Of a stretch of DNA of 64,000 nt, positions 48,836-57,549 are shown in pieces (the stretch's first letter is position 1; each line of letters opens with the position of its first letter). A program made the position numbers and the translations under genes. Under the pieces are notes generated by a model, which was given only the letters and a program-made list of their open reading frames with translations, ran no database searches and was not told the origin of the DNA. The stretch covers positions 16,758 through 80,757 of the forward strand of contig JAQWZU010000106.1 in assembly GCA_029253285.1 (NCBI GenBank). Reading direction: 5' to 3'. This stretch comes from Akkermansiaceae bacterium (GTDB taxonomy: Bacteria; Verrucomicrobiota; Verrucomicrobiia; Verrucomicrobiales; Akkermansiaceae).

Positions 48836-50563
48836 CTACTCGCCAGTCCTAAGCTTACCCCGGACAAAATCACTCGTGAGATCCCCTACAAAAACCAAAG
48901 CCGCTCCCAGACCGACCCACAGAATCATTTCATCGTAAAAGAACGACACCTTCGCATCGGAAATCAAAAAGCCGAGGGAGGCCACACCGAGCATTCCCAG
49001 CACTGTCGCTTCACGGATACACGATTCCCATCGATAAAATACAAAGAGCACCAAACGGTTGAATCCAGCCGGCATCATCGCGGCCAAATACGCCGACGAG
49101 CGATTACCACCCTGCGCCAAGATCACCTCGCTTGCCTGACTCTTTGTGTTGTCGATGGCCTCCGCACCCAATCTCAGCAAAATCCCCCCGTTGTGAATCG
49201 CGAGGGCCAAAATTAAAACCCAGTAGGTTGGCCCAAACACCCGGAGCAAGAGAAACGCCAAGATATATTCCGGCATGGCGCGGGCCAACATCGAGCCCCC
49301 CCGGAGGAACAGTCCCAGAAGCCCGCGAATCTTACCGCCACCATCTCGGACCCCTCTCGGATTGGATGCCGCCAAGGTCCGCGCTGCGAACAGAATCCCG
49401 AGCAAGGACAAGCCTCCTGCTAACAAAATCGCCGTCGTCCCCACGTGAAATGTCCGCCAAAGAGCAACTGTTCCCCCGTCCGACATTTTTTCGGCAAACC
49501 ACGAACCAAAGACACTCCAATCACCATCCGCCTCCCGCACCGGATAGGGCACCATTTCATCTGTGAAGCGATCCAAATTCCTCTCCCGCTGTTCCCAGCC
49601 CACTCCCGCTCCCCATCGATCTTCCGCCATCCATCCGGCAGCGATTCCCACAGCCAGAGTGGCCACAGAGAATCTTAAAAACCACGAACGCCCCCGACCC
49701 CGCCAAAGTTCACTCAACGATTGCCCCTTCTCTTCACCAACACGCGATGGCGTCCCCTTCGTCAATAATCCTCTCACCTCAGCTCCCCATGCTTCGAACA
49801 AAACCACGACGATCAACAAAGCATACACGTAAGACCAGATCTCATGATAATGTCCATCCTCGTAGGCTGTTTTAATTTCATATCCAATCGTCGGAATCCC
49901 CACAAACCCAAGAACCGCCGAAGAACGAACCGCGCATTCCAAGCGATACAATGCGTAGGTCGCGAGATCCGGAAGGGCCTTGGTTACGACTCCCGCGAAG
50001 AAGGCCGTAAATCCGCTCCCACCCGAGGCCCTAATCACTTCTCCAGCCGAACTTTCACTTTCATCAAGGAGCTCAGAAAATACCTTTGCCAACGTTCCGC
50101 CGTAAGGCAAGGCCATCGCCAGAATCGCAACCAACGGAGAGGTCCCAACCGCCGATAGAAACAACAAGGCCCACATCAACTCGTGAACTGATCGAATCGC
50201 CGTCGCCAGCAATCGCGTCCCAATCCGGAGGACTTGCAAAAACAAATTCGGCTGAGACCACCACGCCCTTGATCCCAACACGCCACCAATGACCCCGATC
50301 ACAAAAGCGAGACTCATCGCCACCACTGCATAGCGCACCGTTAACCAGAGCGCCTTACCAATTTTCCCCAGAAAGGAAACCTCCCCTCCTCGCATGTCCG
50401 ACTCCTCGTAATCGAGGGCAGGCTGTAAAGCGGCACTCAAAAAATCTCCCGCCGCTTCCCGGCCACCTTCACTCGGGATCAACTGACCGGGACGGACCTC
50501 GAGAACCCAAAGACCCCAGAAAAAGAGCGCAATCGCTCCGAGAAAAAACCACCGACGTCTCAT
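48836..50563 (-). CDS. phnE: Phosphonate-type ABC transporter permease, tandem PhnE-PhnE fusion
   Basis: 575 aa with two permease modules; duplicated 'ALALPYGG..KVFSELLDESESSAGEVIRASGG' and 'ALAIHNGGILLRLGAEAIDNTKSQASEVILAQGG'. Confidence 0.88.
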   Translation of the reverse strand: MRRRWFFLGAIALFFWGLWVLEVRPGQLIPSEGGREAAGDFLSAALQPALDYEESDMRGGEVSFLGKIGKALWLTVRYAVVAMSLAFVIGVIGGVLGSRAWWSQPNLFLQVLRIGTRLLATAIRSVHELMWALLFLSAVGTSPLVAILAMALPYGGTLAKVFSELLDESESSAGEVIRASGGSGFTAFFAGVVTKALPDLATYALYRLECAVRSSAVLGFVGIPTIGYEIKTAYEDGHYHEIWSYVYALLIVVVLFEAWGAEVRGLLTKGTPSRVGEEKGQSLSELWRGRGRSWFLRFSVATLAVGIAAGWMAEDRWGAGVGWEQRERNLDRFTDEMVPYPVREADGDWSVFGSWFAEKMSDGGTVALWRTFHVGTTAILLAGGLSLLGILFAARTLAASNPRGVRDGGGKIRGLLGLFLRGGSMLARAMPEYILAFLLLRVFGPTYWVLILALAIHNGGILLRLGAEAIDNTKSQASEVILAQGGNRSSAYLAAMMPAGFNRLVLFVFYRWESCIREATVLGMLGVASLGFLISDAKVSFFYDEMILWVGLGAALVFVGDLTSDFVRGKLRTGE

Positions 50564-51294
50564 TCGTCCAGTCGGTAAAGCTCTTTCACTCCGGCATCGT
50601 CCGGCGAACCATCAAGCACGACCCGACCGGCTCGCATTCCAATCACGCGGTCGAAATAGCGCTGCGCCAAGTCTACATCGTGCAGACTCATCACGAGCGT
50701 CATCTTTTCCTCCCGCGCAATTGTCGTGAGCAACTCAACCAAACTTTTGGCCCTCTCGGGATCAACCGCGCTCACCGGTTCGTCCGCCAAGATCATTTGC
50801 GGCTCCTGATAAAGGGCCCGTGCAATGGCCACCCGCTGCCGCTGACCGCCTGATAAATGATCCACCCTTGAAAAAATATTTTCCTCAATCCCGACCCGCT
50901 TTAGCAAGCCGCTCACCCGCTCTTTTTCCGCCTTCCCCATCAAAAGGAGGCTTTTCATCAAACCCCAAAACCCTTTCCGCGCGGCCCGCCCACAGGCCAC
51001 ATTCTGACTGACCCTTAGATTTGGAATGAGCCCCAGGTCTTGCGGCACCCAAGCAATCCCGGACCGCACTTCCTTCAGCGCTTTTCCGTTCAATTTACCC
51101 AGGTCCTGATCATTCAAAACCACCTTCCCACTCGTTGCCGGAACACGCCCATTGCACAATCCCAACAGACTGGATTTCCCCGCCCCACTCGGCCCGATTA
51201 AACAAACCTGCTCTCCGGACCGAATCGTCAAATCAACCGAATCCAAGGCCACAGTTGCCCCATAGCTCAGACTCGCTGACTGAAATTTCAACAT
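50560..51294 (-). CDS. phnC: Phosphonate-type ABC transporter ATP-binding protein
   Basis: 'LIGPSGAGKSSLLGLCNG', 'LSGGQRQRVAIARAL', 'ILADEPVSAVDP'. Confidence 0.93.
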   Translation of the reverse strand: MLKFQSASLSYGATVALDSVDLTIRSGEQVCLIGPSGAGKSSLLGLCNGRVPATSGKVVLNDQDLGKLNGKALKEVRSGIAWVPQDLGLIPNLRVSQNVACGRAARKGFWGLMKSLLLMGKAEKERVSGLLKRVGIEENIFSRVDHLSGGQRQRVAIARALYQEPQMILADEPVSAVDPERAKSLVELLTTIAREEKMTLVMSLHDVDLAQRYFDRVIGMRAGRVVLDGSPDDAGVKELYRLDE

Positions 51295-51295
51295 A

Positions 51296-51330
51296 ATAAA
51301 ACGGCGGAGTCCTCCTCGAAGACCCCGCCA
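51296..51330 (-). terminator. Hairpin/attenuator between phnD and phnC
   Basis: Minus strand GGCGGGGTC-ttcgagga-GGACTCCGCC followed by GTTTTATT. Confidence 0.55.
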
Positions 51331-51354
51331 TCAAAGATGATTTGGCCTGTGCGA

Positions 51355-52311
51355 TTACCGCATGATGCCAACTTCCTTGGCCACCTCGTAAATGCCTTCG
51401 AACTCTTCGTTTTTAGCCGGAATGAGATCGTCACGGTTGAATGCCTTGAGCACCCCCTCGTCTTCACAATCAACGAGCGCCTTCTGCAACTTATCGATAA
51501 ATCCTTCACCGAACATTTCCTCCAGTGCCGGGTGAGCGGTGAGGTTGTAATCAGCGTAGTAAGGAGTTTGCCAAATGATGGGCGCGTCCTCGGCCTTGAT
51601 TTCGCCGTCAGCGATCATGGAGTCATACTTCTTGTAGCTGAGCGCACCGACTTGCACCGATCCGCTGGCAACTGCGCGAGCGGTGGCATCGTGACCACCG
51701 GTAGTCTGGAATTGAACCGGCTTCGAGAAGTAGTCTTCCGGAGATTTTCCTGTTTCTTTCATGATGAAATAGGTCGGCATGAGACGACCCGAAGTCGAGC
51801 TCTTCGATCCAAAGGTAAAGGTCATGTCTTTGATCGCTTCCGGGAAGGTATCTGCCTTCGCCAAGCCCGTGGACTTATGAGCGATGAAGTAACTCTTATA
51901 CTGCGGATCAACATCCCCCTGGGCAATTGCCCGGGCACCAGGAACAGCCTTACGAGCCTGCACGCCGGTCAGACCACCGAACCATACAAGGTGGACTTCG
52001 CCATTCTTGAAGCGCTCAACGGCAGCGGTGTAGTCGGCCGAGATCGAGAAGCTGACGTCAATCTCCAGATCCTTTGCCAGGAAGTCCTGCAGAGCTTTGA
52101 ATTTCGCCTCCTGATCGGAAACCTTTTCGTCAGGAATTGCGGTGATCACGAGGGACTTCCCTGCAGAATCTCCTCCGTCTACACCGACGGCTTCTTCTTC
52201 CTTATCTCCACAGCTGGAGAGAGTGACTGCCGTGGCGGCAATCGCGATGCTGCTGAGGCAGCCCTTCATGGTCTGAGCAATCGACCGATTGCCCGAGTTA
52301 AACAATTTCAT
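51355..52311 (-). CDS. phnD: Phosphate/phosphite/phosphonate ABC transporter substrate-binding protein
   Basis: Likely start MKLFNSGNRSIAQTMKGCLSSIAIAATAVTLSSCGD (lipoprotein); 'VHLVWFGGLTGVQARKAVPGA', 'FTFGSKSSTSGRLMPTYFI'. Confidence 0.9.
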   Translation of the reverse strand: MKLFNSGNRSIAQTMKGCLSSIAIAATAVTLSSCGDKEEEAVGVDGGDSAGKSLVITAIPDEKVSDQEAKFKALQDFLAKDLEIDVSFSISADYTAAVERFKNGEVHLVWFGGLTGVQARKAVPGARAIAQGDVDPQYKSYFIAHKSTGLAKADTFPEAIKDMTFTFGSKSSTSGRLMPTYFIMKETGKSPEDYFSKPVQFQTTGGHDATARAVASGSVQVGALSYKKYDSMIADGEIKAEDAPIIWQTPYYADYNLTAHPALEEMFGEGFIDKLQKALVDCEDEGVLKAFNRDDLIPAKNEEFEGIYEVAKEVGIMR

Positions 52312-52790
52312 GAGTTTATTTGTGTCCCGTGGCCATTGTTGGGTGACCCCGACGCCCCCACAGTCCACGTATTTCATGAGAGTGCAATCGCGAAATCTCA
52401 TTCCTGATAAGGCATCAGAGCCCGAATGCACTCCCCCCGTGCTGGACGGGCCGCTGTTCTTCGTCGATAGCGCACAAAGAGATTCTAAAAAATCAGAGTG
52501 TTACCATCGTGATGATCCAGATCCCACGGCCTTTCGGGCTATGTGGACTTAGAGAGCGAACATTACCATTCTCATAAAGCGACGCCGTTACGGCAACCGG
52601 ACGGGTCTTCCGCCCGTCCCGATTAAAAAATATCCAGCCCCCCGGACCCATCGCGCCGCCTAGACAAGGCGCACATGACAACAAGCTGTTATGGCTGAAT
52701 CGGAGGTTTTTCCACTGGCTTTTGATCACCCCCGACCGGGAGTGAAGTTTTGGTCTTTGATCATCCTCCACCTGAGGATCCCTTATTCAT

Positions 52791-52880
52791 TCATGTGGGA
52801 ACTCCCATCGCAGGGAGAATCCACATCTGCAGGGCCACGTAGGCCGCCACGACACAAATTCCAATGATGATACCTTTCAT
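52791..52880 (-). CDS. 29-aa hydrophobic small protein (not in ORF track)
   Basis: ATG at 52880: MKGIIIGICVVAAYVALQMWILPAMGVPT*. Confidence 0.45.
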   Translation of the reverse strand: MKGIIIGICVVAAYVALQMWILPAMGVPT

Positions 52881-53052
52881 TTTCGATTACTGTTATCGGG
52901 AAGAGCTCCCGTCTGCCTGACTTATTCCCCAATTTCCCCGAAAACGCAACTTTTTGGCCCTCACTTCCCGCTTTCCGGACCTAAAAAACCTTTCCCCCCA
53001 AGGAATCTTCCTGTTTCCTCGCGCCCCGCGGAAAAAACCTCCGCCCAGAACC

Positions 53053-54636
53053 ATGGCTAACAAAGACCAGACCGATACCGTACGCATGGAGAAAATTGTC
53101 TCCCTGTGCAAGAGACGTGGATTCATCTTCCAATCTGCCGAACTCTACGGCGGGTTGAATGGTTGCTGGGACTACGGCCCACTCGGAGCGGAACTCAAAC
53201 GTAACCTCAAGGACTACTGGTGGCGCAAGAACGTCCAGGAACGCGACGACATTCTCGGACTTGATGGATCCATCCTCACCCACCAGGCCGTCCTCACCGC
53301 CTCCGGACACATCGGCGGATTTTCTGATCCCATGTGCGACTGCCTTCTCACCAAGGCCCGACTCCGCGCGGATCAGATCGACCCGCAATCCGGCACCGCC
53401 TACCACTTCACCGGAGCGTCCCACGAACAATCCGGCTGGTCTGTTGATCGCCCCTACTCCGTTCTCCTAAACCAACCAAACCAAGACGAGCACAAAGCGC
53501 GCAAAACCGCCAAGGCTTTCTACGCCCAGTTCCTCAACGACAATCAGATCTCGCCCAAGAAACTGACCCTTATCGGCGAAACAACATCGGAAGAGACGGA
53601 CGTCACCAACTACAATCCCGACAACGGATCACTCCTCACCGAACCCCGTGACTTTGAACTCATGTTCAAAACGCAGATGGGTGCTTCGGCCGACGAAAAC
53701 GATCCCAACGCCACCGCTTATCTTCGGCCCGAAACCGCCCAGTCGATCTTCGTGCAGTATAAGAATGTTGTTGATTCCAACCGAGTGAAGCTTCCCTTTG
53801 GTGTCGCCCAAATCGGCAAGGCCTTTCGCAACGAAATCAATCCACGTAATTTCACCTTCCGTTCTCGCGAATTCGAGCAGATGGAAATCGAATACTTTTG
53901 CAAACCCGAAGACGGTCTCAAGCTAACCGACACATGGCTCGCCAACCGCCTCGCTTTCTACGAAGAGATCGGCCTTGATAAGGACAAGCTCCATGTCCTC
54001 GATATTCCCGATGGCGAGCGTGCGCATTACTCGCAGAAGACTTACGACATCGAATACGACTTCCCCTTCGGTCAGCAAGAGCTCGAGGGTGTCGCTTACC
54101 GTGGTGACTACGATCTCGGTAAGCACCAGAAGCACTCTGGCAAGCCGCTGGAGTACTTCGACGAGGAGACCAAAGAGAAGTTCATCCCACACGTGGTGGA
54201 ACCGTCCGCCGGCTGCGACCGCACCGTTCTCGCCCTGATCTGCGAAGCCTTCGACGAGGAAGACCTCACCAAAGAAGGCGGCAAGAACGACGTCCGCACC
54301 GTGATGCGTTTCAGACCTTGCGTCGCCCCGATTAAGGTCGCCGTCCTGCCCCTGCTGAAGAACAAGCCCGAGCTCGTCGCCAAGGCCAAGGAGGTGCAAC
54401 ACCTGCTCCAACCCTTCATGAATGTCTTCTACGACGAAGCCGCCGCCATCGGCCGCCGCTACCGACGTCAGGACGAAGTGGGGACGCCATTCTGTGTCGC
54501 CATCGACTTCGAAACCCTCGGCGAAGAAGATGCCTCATTGAAAGACACCGTGACCATCCGTCATCGTGATTCAATGGAGCAGGAACGTGTCGCCATCACC
54601 GATCTCCTCCCCTGGCTCCTCGAAAGAATTCGTTAA
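53053..54636 (+). CDS. glyQS: Glycyl-tRNA synthetase (single-chain class II)
   Basis: Start MANKDQTDTVRMEKIVSLCKRRGFIFQSAELYGGLNGCWDYGPLGAELKRNLKDYWW; 'PFGVAQIGKAFRNEINPRNF'. Confidence 0.97.
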   Translation: MANKDQTDTVRMEKIVSLCKRRGFIFQSAELYGGLNGCWDYGPLGAELKRNLKDYWWRKNVQERDDILGLDGSILTHQAVLTASGHIGGFSDPMCDCLLTKARLRADQIDPQSGTAYHFTGASHEQSGWSVDRPYSVLLNQPNQDEHKARKTAKAFYAQFLNDNQISPKKLTLIGETTSEETDVTNYNPDNGSLLTEPRDFELMFKTQMGASADENDPNATAYLRPETAQSIFVQYKNVVDSNRVKLPFGVAQIGKAFRNEINPRNFTFRSREFEQMEIEYFCKPEDGLKLTDTWLANRLAFYEEIGLDKDKLHVLDIPDGERAHYSQKTYDIEYDFPFGQQELEGVAYRGDYDLGKHQKHSGKPLEYFDEETKEKFIPHVVEPSAGCDRTVLALICEAFDEEDLTKEGGKNDVRTVMRFRPCVAPIKVAVLPLLKNKPELVAKAKEVQHLLQPFMNVFYDEAAAIGRRYRRQDEVGTPFCVAIDFETLGEEDASLKDTVTIRHRDSMEQERVAITDLLPWLLERIR

Positions 54637-54654
54637 GCGAAAAACCAATCACCA

Positions 54655-54690
54655 AAACGGGCGCGGCTTCACGGCTTCGCCCGTTTTTTA
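54655..54690 (+). terminator. Intrinsic terminator
   Basis: AAACGGGCG...CGCCCGTTT TTTA. Confidence 0.85.
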
Positions 54691-54791
54691 GGCCTCATTA
54701 AAATCGATAAGCAACTCGGCATATTTCATCAGTGATGATACCGAAAAAATATCGCGATGGCTAATGATAGGAAACGAGAATCTGCTAAAGT

Positions 54792-56015
54792 GTGTCCGTG
54801 CGAGCAATTCTAGCCCTCCTTATCCTTTTCCTGCTCAACTCCTGCGCGGTGAAAATTGAACCTGCAGCTGCGCCCTCTGAGAAATCACCACCTCCCCAAA
54901 TCACCCTCCCCGGTTGGAAATCAAAATCATTTGCCGACACCGCCCCTCCGTTTGCCGAGCAATTTGCACCCCGCTACCTTAGCCTCAAAGATGGTGAAAT
55001 CGCTACCTACGGAATTCGCAAAGACGGCACCGAAATCTTTTCTGTTATCAGCGAACGAAATGATTCCGAATATCCCGGCATTCACCCGCTCAGATTTTGT
55101 TTCCTCCCCACCTCGCTCCTCGCCGGGAACAGCCCCTATTTAAAAGATACGAATAAACTGACACACGAAGATGGCAACTATTGGGAGTTCTGCGCCTTCG
55201 ACCTTCGCACCACCATTTTTCAACTTTTCCCAAGCGAAAGAAAAAGCGCCAAGGGCCTGCTTGTCTACCACACCTCCATTATGCTCCTTTCGAAGGTGGA
55301 GCAGCAGTTCGTCAATAAAATGCAAAAACTCGGGTGGAACGTCATGGTGGGGCTTCCCCCCGACAGCCTCTACCGCGGACGTATCCCCACCATGATCTCG
55401 AAATTAGGCACGATCGAAAACGGAGCCAGTCTTCTTGCCAACGACATGGACCTCCACCACGCCGAACAAGCCCACTCCACCCGAGCCGCCCTGGCCTACC
55501 TCCGAAAGACCCGCCCTGCCTGGCTTGCCGGAAAGAAGGCCCTCATCGGCACCAGCGCCGGAAGTTTCGGAGTCCCCGCCGAGGTGAAACTCAATCCGGA
55601 CTGGGATTCCATCGTCCTCGTGAGCGCCGGAACCAATCTCCTCTCAACCTACGAATCCGGAGCCGCCGGAGTTTTCCCCAATACCCTCGAATGGGTGAAA
55701 GACGTCCGAAAAGATCCACCTGAAAAAGTCACGCACATCCTCACCGACGAAGAATTTCACACCGTCTATCGTCGGGCCGCTGAACTCACGAAGCTACACC
55801 CCGGTAAAACCGGCAGCATCTTACGTAATTACCGACTCCTCACCATCCACGGGCGACTCGATAAAATCATCCCCAAAGAACAAACCCGCGAACTCCACCA
55901 AATCCTGGGCAATCCCGAGCGGTGGACCTATCCGCTCGGGCATCACCTCATCGCGGTACAATTGGTCTTCGATGCCAACCGCATCGACCACTGGCTCATG
56001 AAGCCAGTCGATTGA
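54792..56015 (+). CDS. Lipoprotein alpha/beta-hydrolase-like
   Basis: GTG start; lipobox 'LLNSC'; 'KALIGTSAGSFGVP' GxSxG; 'IHGRLDKIIP', 'PLGHHL'. Confidence 0.65.
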   Translation: MSVRAILALLILFLLNSCAVKIEPAAAPSEKSPPPQITLPGWKSKSFADTAPPFAEQFAPRYLSLKDGEIATYGIRKDGTEIFSVISERNDSEYPGIHPLRFCFLPTSLLAGNSPYLKDTNKLTHEDGNYWEFCAFDLRTTIFQLFPSERKSAKGLLVYHTSIMLLSKVEQQFVNKMQKLGWNVMVGLPPDSLYRGRIPTMISKLGTIENGASLLANDMDLHHAEQAHSTRAALAYLRKTRPAWLAGKKALIGTSAGSFGVPAEVKLNPDWDSIVLVSAGTNLLSTYESGAAGVFPNTLEWVKDVRKDPPEKVTHILTDEEFHTVYRRAAELTKLHPGKTGSILRNYRLLTIHGRLDKIIPKEQTRELHQILGNPERWTYPLGHHLIAVQLVFDANRIDHWLMKPVD

Positions 56016-56016
56016 T

Positions 56017-57549
56017 TCATTCGTTATAAGCCGACCAAAATGCCTCCGTCTGACTCCCCGAAGGCGCGATCTCTAGAATCAAGGTCTGATTCTCCAACTC
56101 AATCTCATCAAGTTGATCGAAATCCTCCCGCCGGGTCACTTTGGCGTATGCCATGCCCCACATTGCAGCCCAAGATTTCAAATCAACCTCCTGTGGCTGC
56201 ACCACCGCCTTGCGCTGTTCACCGGACAAGCTCTCAAGTCTTGGTAAACGATCAAAGATCCGCCCTCCGCCATTATTGATCACCACGAGAACCCGCCCTT
56301 CCTGCGCGACTTGCCCGAGCAATGACGGAGCTGCCAAATCATAGAGTGTCGTCAAATCTCCAAATACTCCCCAGGAATCCGGAGTGTCCGCACTCGCGCC
56401 CAGCCAGGTCGAGAGCTGACCATCGATCCCATTCGCCCCGCGATTTGCGCGAACCAAGGCATAAGGAGTGTCCCGCTGTGCAAAATCATTCCACTCCCGG
56501 ATCGGCAGGCTGTTCCCCAAAAAGAGACTCTCTCCTGTCGTGGCGTAAACCGACAGCAGGCGAACCAAACCCGGCTCGCTGTCAGGATAGGCTTCGAGCA
56601 GTTCATCAACTTTCCCGGCAATTGGACGCGCCTTCAAAAAATCGTCGCGCACGTCACCGACCTCTTCCGCCTCCCCAAGCCCTTTGAGCACCCGATTTAA
56701 TTCGCCACGAATCACGAACGATTCCCGCGCCAGCCCGGGCAAGCCATTTTGACAAATCGAGAGCACCTCGGTTCCCGGACTATATTCCAGGTCACGCCAC
56801 AATCGGCCTACCGGCACTTCTCCCAAACGCAAAATCCGTCCGGGGAAATTCCCCCGCAAAACCTTCTCCGAGATTATCTGGCCAGCCAAAGCCTCCCGCA
56901 AGCCACTCGTAACATCAGCGATCACCGGAATGCCTAATTCCTTCAAAAAATAATACGTCTCCTCTCGTTCCTCTTCTTCCAAGCCTCCCACCATCGCAAC
57001 GAGCCCGCGGAAAACTCCGCCATCCAAGAAATCACGTAACCTACGCACTTCGAAAGACAAGCGCACCGGAGAAAACTCCGCAACTTCAGCCACCCATTCA
57101 TCCACCTTCACCTCGCCCTCTTCCAGAGAAACATTCACATGGAGCGGGCTTCTCCCATTCCAATTCGCGGAGTCTTTCCCGGCATAGTTCCCAAAGAGAT
57201 TTTCCTGCTCGATGGTCTGAGGAGCTCCCGATCCGCGAAAATTTTCCGGTCGATCCGCTGACAATATCACAAGAGGCTTCGCACTATAAAAAGCTTCAAT
57301 CACCGCCGGAAGACACTCCGCCACCGCCGTCCCGCTTGTAGTCACCACCGCACAAGGCCGACCGCTGTCTTTGGTCCGCCCCAGCGCAAAGAACGCCGCG
57401 CCTCTTTCTTCAAAATGCCGCCAAACCCGAATTCCTCCGGCGGCTTCCAACAAAGCCACCAAACCTGCGTTGCGAGCTCCACCACAGACGACAAATTCCC
57501 CGCATCCCAAATCCAGGAGCTCCTGAACAATCTGTCGTTCCCGCTGCAC
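56017..57549 (-). CDS. menD: 2-succinyl-5-enolpyruvyl-6-hydroxy-3-cyclohexene-1-carboxylate synthase
   Basis: 'FFALGRTKDSGRPCAVVTTSGTAVAECLPAVIEAFYSAKPLVILSADRP', 'NRGANGIDGQLSTWLG'. Confidence 0.93.
   Translation of the reverse strand: MQRERQIVQELLDLGCGEFVVCGGARNAGLVALLEAAGGIRVWRHFEERGAAFFALGRTKDSGRPCAVVTTSGTAVAECLPAVIEAFYSAKPLVILSADRPENFRGSGAPQTIEQENLFGNYAGKDSANWNGRSPLHVNVSLEEGEVKVDEWVAEVAEFSPVRLSFEVRRLRDFLDGGVFRGLVAMVGGLEEEEREETYYFLKELGIPVIADVTSGLREALAGQIISEKVLRGNFPGRILRLGEVPVGRLWRDLEYSPGTEVLSICQNGLPGLARESFVIRGELNRVLKGLGEAEEVGDVRDDFLKARPIAGKVDELLEAYPDSEPGLVRLLSVYATTGESLFLGNSLPIREWNDFAQRDTPYALVRANRGANGIDGQLSTWLGASADTPDSWGVFGDLTTLYDLAAPSLLGQVAQEGRVLVVINNGGGRIFDRLPRLESLSGEQRKAVVQPQEVDLKSWAAMWGMAYAKVTRREDFDQLDEIELENQTLILEIAPSGSQTEAFWSAYNE

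Noticed and set aside
51337-52407. 356-aa plus-strand ORF
   Set aside because: Antisense to phnD; the phnD frame has clear family motifs.
52480-52771. Minus-strand 92-aa ORF / known riboswitch in the phnD leader
   Set aside because: ORF lacks protein-like features, and I could not match cobalamin, SAM, glycine, ykkC or TPP core motifs by eye.
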